From NCBI GenBank assembly GCA_039923455.1, contig JBDTCS010000168.1:1-8283 (forward strand): DNA of 8,283 nt, given 5' to 3'. The notes under the pieces were generated by a model. The model ran no database searches, had not been told where the DNA came from, and was given only the letters and a program-made list of their open reading frames with translations. Source of the stretch: JBDTCS01 sp039923455. GTDB taxonomy: Bacteria > Bacteroidota > Ignavibacteria > Palsa-1295. Within the stretch, counting starts at the first letter, position 1. Each line of letters begins with the position of its first letter. The position numbers and the translations under genes were made by a program. Below are positions 6,490 through 8,283 of this stretch, piece by piece.

Positions 6490-7617
6490 ATGCTCCAAGT
6501 ACAAGCGAAAAAGATTCTCAAACCACTCACCACTTTTAAGATCGGCGGCCCGGCTACTGTGTATCTGGAAATTCGGGAGGCCGAACAGATCGCAGAAGCC
6601 TTTGCGCTCGCCGAGCATCTTCAATTGCCAACGCTCGTTCTTGGCGGCGGAAGTAATTTGCTGGTGAGCGATCGTGGTTTTGATGGAGTCGTTTTGCATG
6701 TTGCGCTTCGAGGGCTGGAGATCGTCGCGGAAACCGCCGAAAAGGCATTGCTTAGTGTCGGCTCCGGAGAAGTGTGGGATGATGTTGTCAAATTCGCTGT
6801 CGAGAGAAATCTTTGGGGCATTGAAAATCTCTCCCGCATCCCTGGTCAAACCGGCGCTCTCGCCGTTCAGAATGTCGGAGCGTATGGCGCTGAGGCAAGT
6901 CAGGTAATAAAGTCAGTCACCGCCTTCGATCGCAAGACGAATACGATCGTCGATCTTGCAAAAGAGGAATGCAAGTTCGCCTATCGCACGAGCATCTTTA
7001 ATACCACGCACAAGGCGCGATATGTTATACTGGAGACGTATCTTGAATTGAGTAAGCACCCGAAGCCTCTATTGGACTACCCCGATCTTCGCTCGCGATT
7101 TTCGGCTAAGCCGAACGTTACGATCAGTGAGATCCGAAAGGCAATCATCGAAATACGCGACACGAAATTTCCGTTTCCGGCGGAGTCAGTCGAAGGCAAT
7201 GCAGGTTCGTTTTTTAAGAATTCTCTTCTGACCGAGGCATCTTACCTTGGATTAGTGCAAAAGTTTACGGAAGGACTGCCCGAACATTTAGAAAAGCTGC
7301 AATCGATTCGGCATCGATTTCCGGAGCGTTCGGGAATAAAGATCCCAAGCGCATTCATATTTGAAGCGTGTGGGTTGAAGGGATTCCGCCGAGGTGACGT
7401 AATGCTGAATCCTTCTCAGCCGGTCGTTGTGCTGAACGTCACCGGAACTGCAAGTGCCACCGAGGTGCTCGCACTCGTTGCTGAGGTCCGTGCGATCGTG
7501 AAGGCGAAAACAGGTCTGCATCTTTTTGCCGAACCGGAGCTCATCGGTTTCACAAAGCAGGAGTTAACTGCGGCGGGCTTCAATGATCTTGAGATCGAGC
7601 GTTATCTCGGTCATTGA
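6490..7617 (+). CDS. murB: UDP-N-acetylenolpyruvoylglucosamine reductase MurB
   Basis: 375-residue FAD enzyme that reduces UDP-GlcNAc-enolpyruvate to UDP-MurNAc with NADPH, the second committed step of peptidoglycan precursor synthesis in the cytoplasm. It opens with LKPLTTFKIGGPA (10-22). The FAD-binding segment has VLGGGSNLLVSD (50-61), IPGQTGALAVQNVGAYG (117-133) and FAYRTSIF (163-170), with the Tyr-Arg pair of the active site. NAGSFFKNS (237-245) carries the catalytic Ser240. AEPELIGF (347-354) has Glu350 at the position of the catalytic glutamate. It resembles the E. coli-type (type I) enzyme, which is about 342 residues. The excess is mostly spacing in the middle and a tail of about 20 residues after the last motif. 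It is not among other mur or division genes here. It stands divergent from the DinB-like gene and ends 9 bp from the convergent copper-type gene, with no terminator between. Confidence 0.96.
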   Translation: MLQVQAKKILKPLTTFKIGGPATVYLEIREAEQIAEAFALAEHLQLPTLVLGGGSNLLVSDRGFDGVVLHVALRGLEIVAETAEKALLSVGSGEVWDDVVKFAVERNLWGIENLSRIPGQTGALAVQNVGAYGAEASQVIKSVTAFDRKTNTIVDLAKEECKFAYRTSIFNTTHKARYVILETYLELSKHPKPLLDYPDLRSRFSAKPNVTISEIRKAIIEIRDTKFPFPAESVEGNAGSFFKNSLLTEASYLGLVQKFTEGLPEHLEKLQSIRHRFPERSGIKIPSAFIFEACGLKGFRRGDVMLNPSQPVVVLNVTGTASATEVLALVAEVRAIVKAKTGLHLFAEPELIGFTKQELTAAGFNDLEIERYLGH

Positions 7618-7626
7618 TTAATTCTA

Positions 7627-8283
7627 TTAGGGAAAAACAAAATCGACTGTTTGGGTTACACCTTGTGCTACCGTTACCGCGCTTGATTTTTCTAAATCCG
7701 CGCCCCACTTATACGCGGTGATGTGTCCGGCGGCATCCTTCGGTTGATCCAATTTCCAGTTATCACGCCAAACCTTGAGCGTGTACTTACCGGGTGGGAC
7801 TGAGGTCAGGTGATATATCCCGTTCGCATCGGTGATCGCATAGTACGGATGTTTTGCAACCATGATAAATCCGCGCATCCACGGATGTACATCGCAAGTA
7901 ACATCGACTAGTCCGGGAGTTGCGAACTCCACTTCCCTTGGCGGTACACCCGGCGGTTCCGCTTCATTCGAGATCTGAGTTCCGTGCTGCTTGAAATTGG
8001 TATTGTGCAGTGCCGGATCGGAATTCGAGACGAGCAACTTCGCTGGTGCCCGCATTAACTGAGTATGTGGTATGTAATCACACGATTTTTGATCGAGTTT
8101 ACCTTCGAGACTGATTCCATCGAATGCCTTCCCTTCCGCGATTCCATCCAGATAAACGATCGCGCCACCGAGCCCCGTGCCAGATCCTGGCACCGAGGGA
8201 TTTGCGTGACCTGTTCCGCATGCGTCTTGATCCTTTTGCACTTCGATCGAATTTGCAGCACGATCACCACTAAAAGAAACCAC
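7627..8283 (-). CDS. Cupredoxin-like protein with carboxypeptidase-regulatory-like domain, 5' end beyond window
   Basis: 218 residues are visible. The frame is open to the window edge, where the GTG at 8283 is probably internal, so the N-terminus and any signal peptide lie outside. The order resembles secreted plastocyanin-like proteins with an attached beta-sandwich. KDQDACG (17-23) is followed by GLGGAIVYLDGI (37-48) and LDQKSCDYIPH (63-73), then VSNSDPALHNTNF (85-97) with His93. FATPGLVDVTCDVHPWM (120-136) holds Cys130, His133 and Met136 in a CxxHxxM pattern like a type 1 copper site. After it, HPYYAITDANGIYHLTSVPP then GKYTLKVW (145-172) is a typical carboxypeptidase-regulatory/transthyretin-like domain. 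Such proteins are usually periplasmic or extracellular and often occur near cytochromes or redox modules. Copper binding is inferred from residues only. No terminator separates its stop from murB. Confidence 0.82.
   Translation of the reverse strand: MVSFSGDRAANSIEVQKDQDACGTGHANPSVPGSGTGLGGAIVYLDGIAEGKAFDGISLEGKLDQKSCDYIPHTQLMRAPAKLLVSNSDPALHNTNFKQHGTQISNEAEPPGVPPREVEFATPGLVDVTCDVHPWMRGFIMVAKHPYYAITDANGIYHLTSVPPGKYTLKVWRDNWKLDQPKDAAGHITAYKWGADLEKSSAVTVAQGVTQTVDFVFP

Overview
The window looks like ordinary chromosomal sequence from a bacterium of balanced GC content. It holds eight protein-coding loci, seven complete or nearly so and one cut by the right edge. No RNA gene, insertion sequence, CRISPR array or phage gene was seen. 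Shine-Dalgarno signals are weak or absent before most starts. Together with the style of the lipoprotein, the DinB-like protein and the cupredoxin/transthyretin-like protein, this hints at the Bacteroidota/Chlorobiota/Ignavibacteria (FCB) neighbourhood. That placement is an impression, not a demonstration.

Left region (1-1931, all minus strand). In reading order: a lipoprotein with a lysine-rich linker (1877-966), a 95-residue protein of unknown family (847-560), and a PIN-domain protein of VapC type (503-15). The last two are 56 bp apart in the small-gene-then-PIN order of toxin-antitoxin pairs, so they are a candidate TA-like module with a non-standard first partner. A 17-bp tandem duplication (552-585) supplies the stop codon of the 95-residue gene. 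A small inverted repeat sits over its putative ribosome binding site.

Middle region (2066-5533). msrA (methionine sulfoxide reductase A, plus strand) converges on a full-length gcvP (glycine decarboxylase P-protein, minus strand). One perfect 13-bp hairpin between them can terminate both transcripts. The rest of the glycine cleavage system (gcvT, gcvH, lpd) is not in the window.

Right region (5750-8283). A DinB-like gene on the minus strand appears to be split by a -1 frame change at a run of six T. The visible ORF starts at 6211, but the missing N-terminal part is encoded upstream to 6321 in another frame. Divergent from it is murB (6490-7617, plus strand), needed for peptidoglycan precursor synthesis. 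murB converges, with only 9 bp between the stops, on a secreted-type protein (7627 to beyond 8283) that combines a copper-site-like CxxHxxM motif with a carboxypeptidase-regulatory/transthyretin-like C-terminal domain.

The genes do not form one pathway. They read as housekeeping and stress genes in short transcription units. The most noteworthy items are the split DinB-like gene, the PIN gene with its unusual partner and the tandem duplication at that partner's stop.
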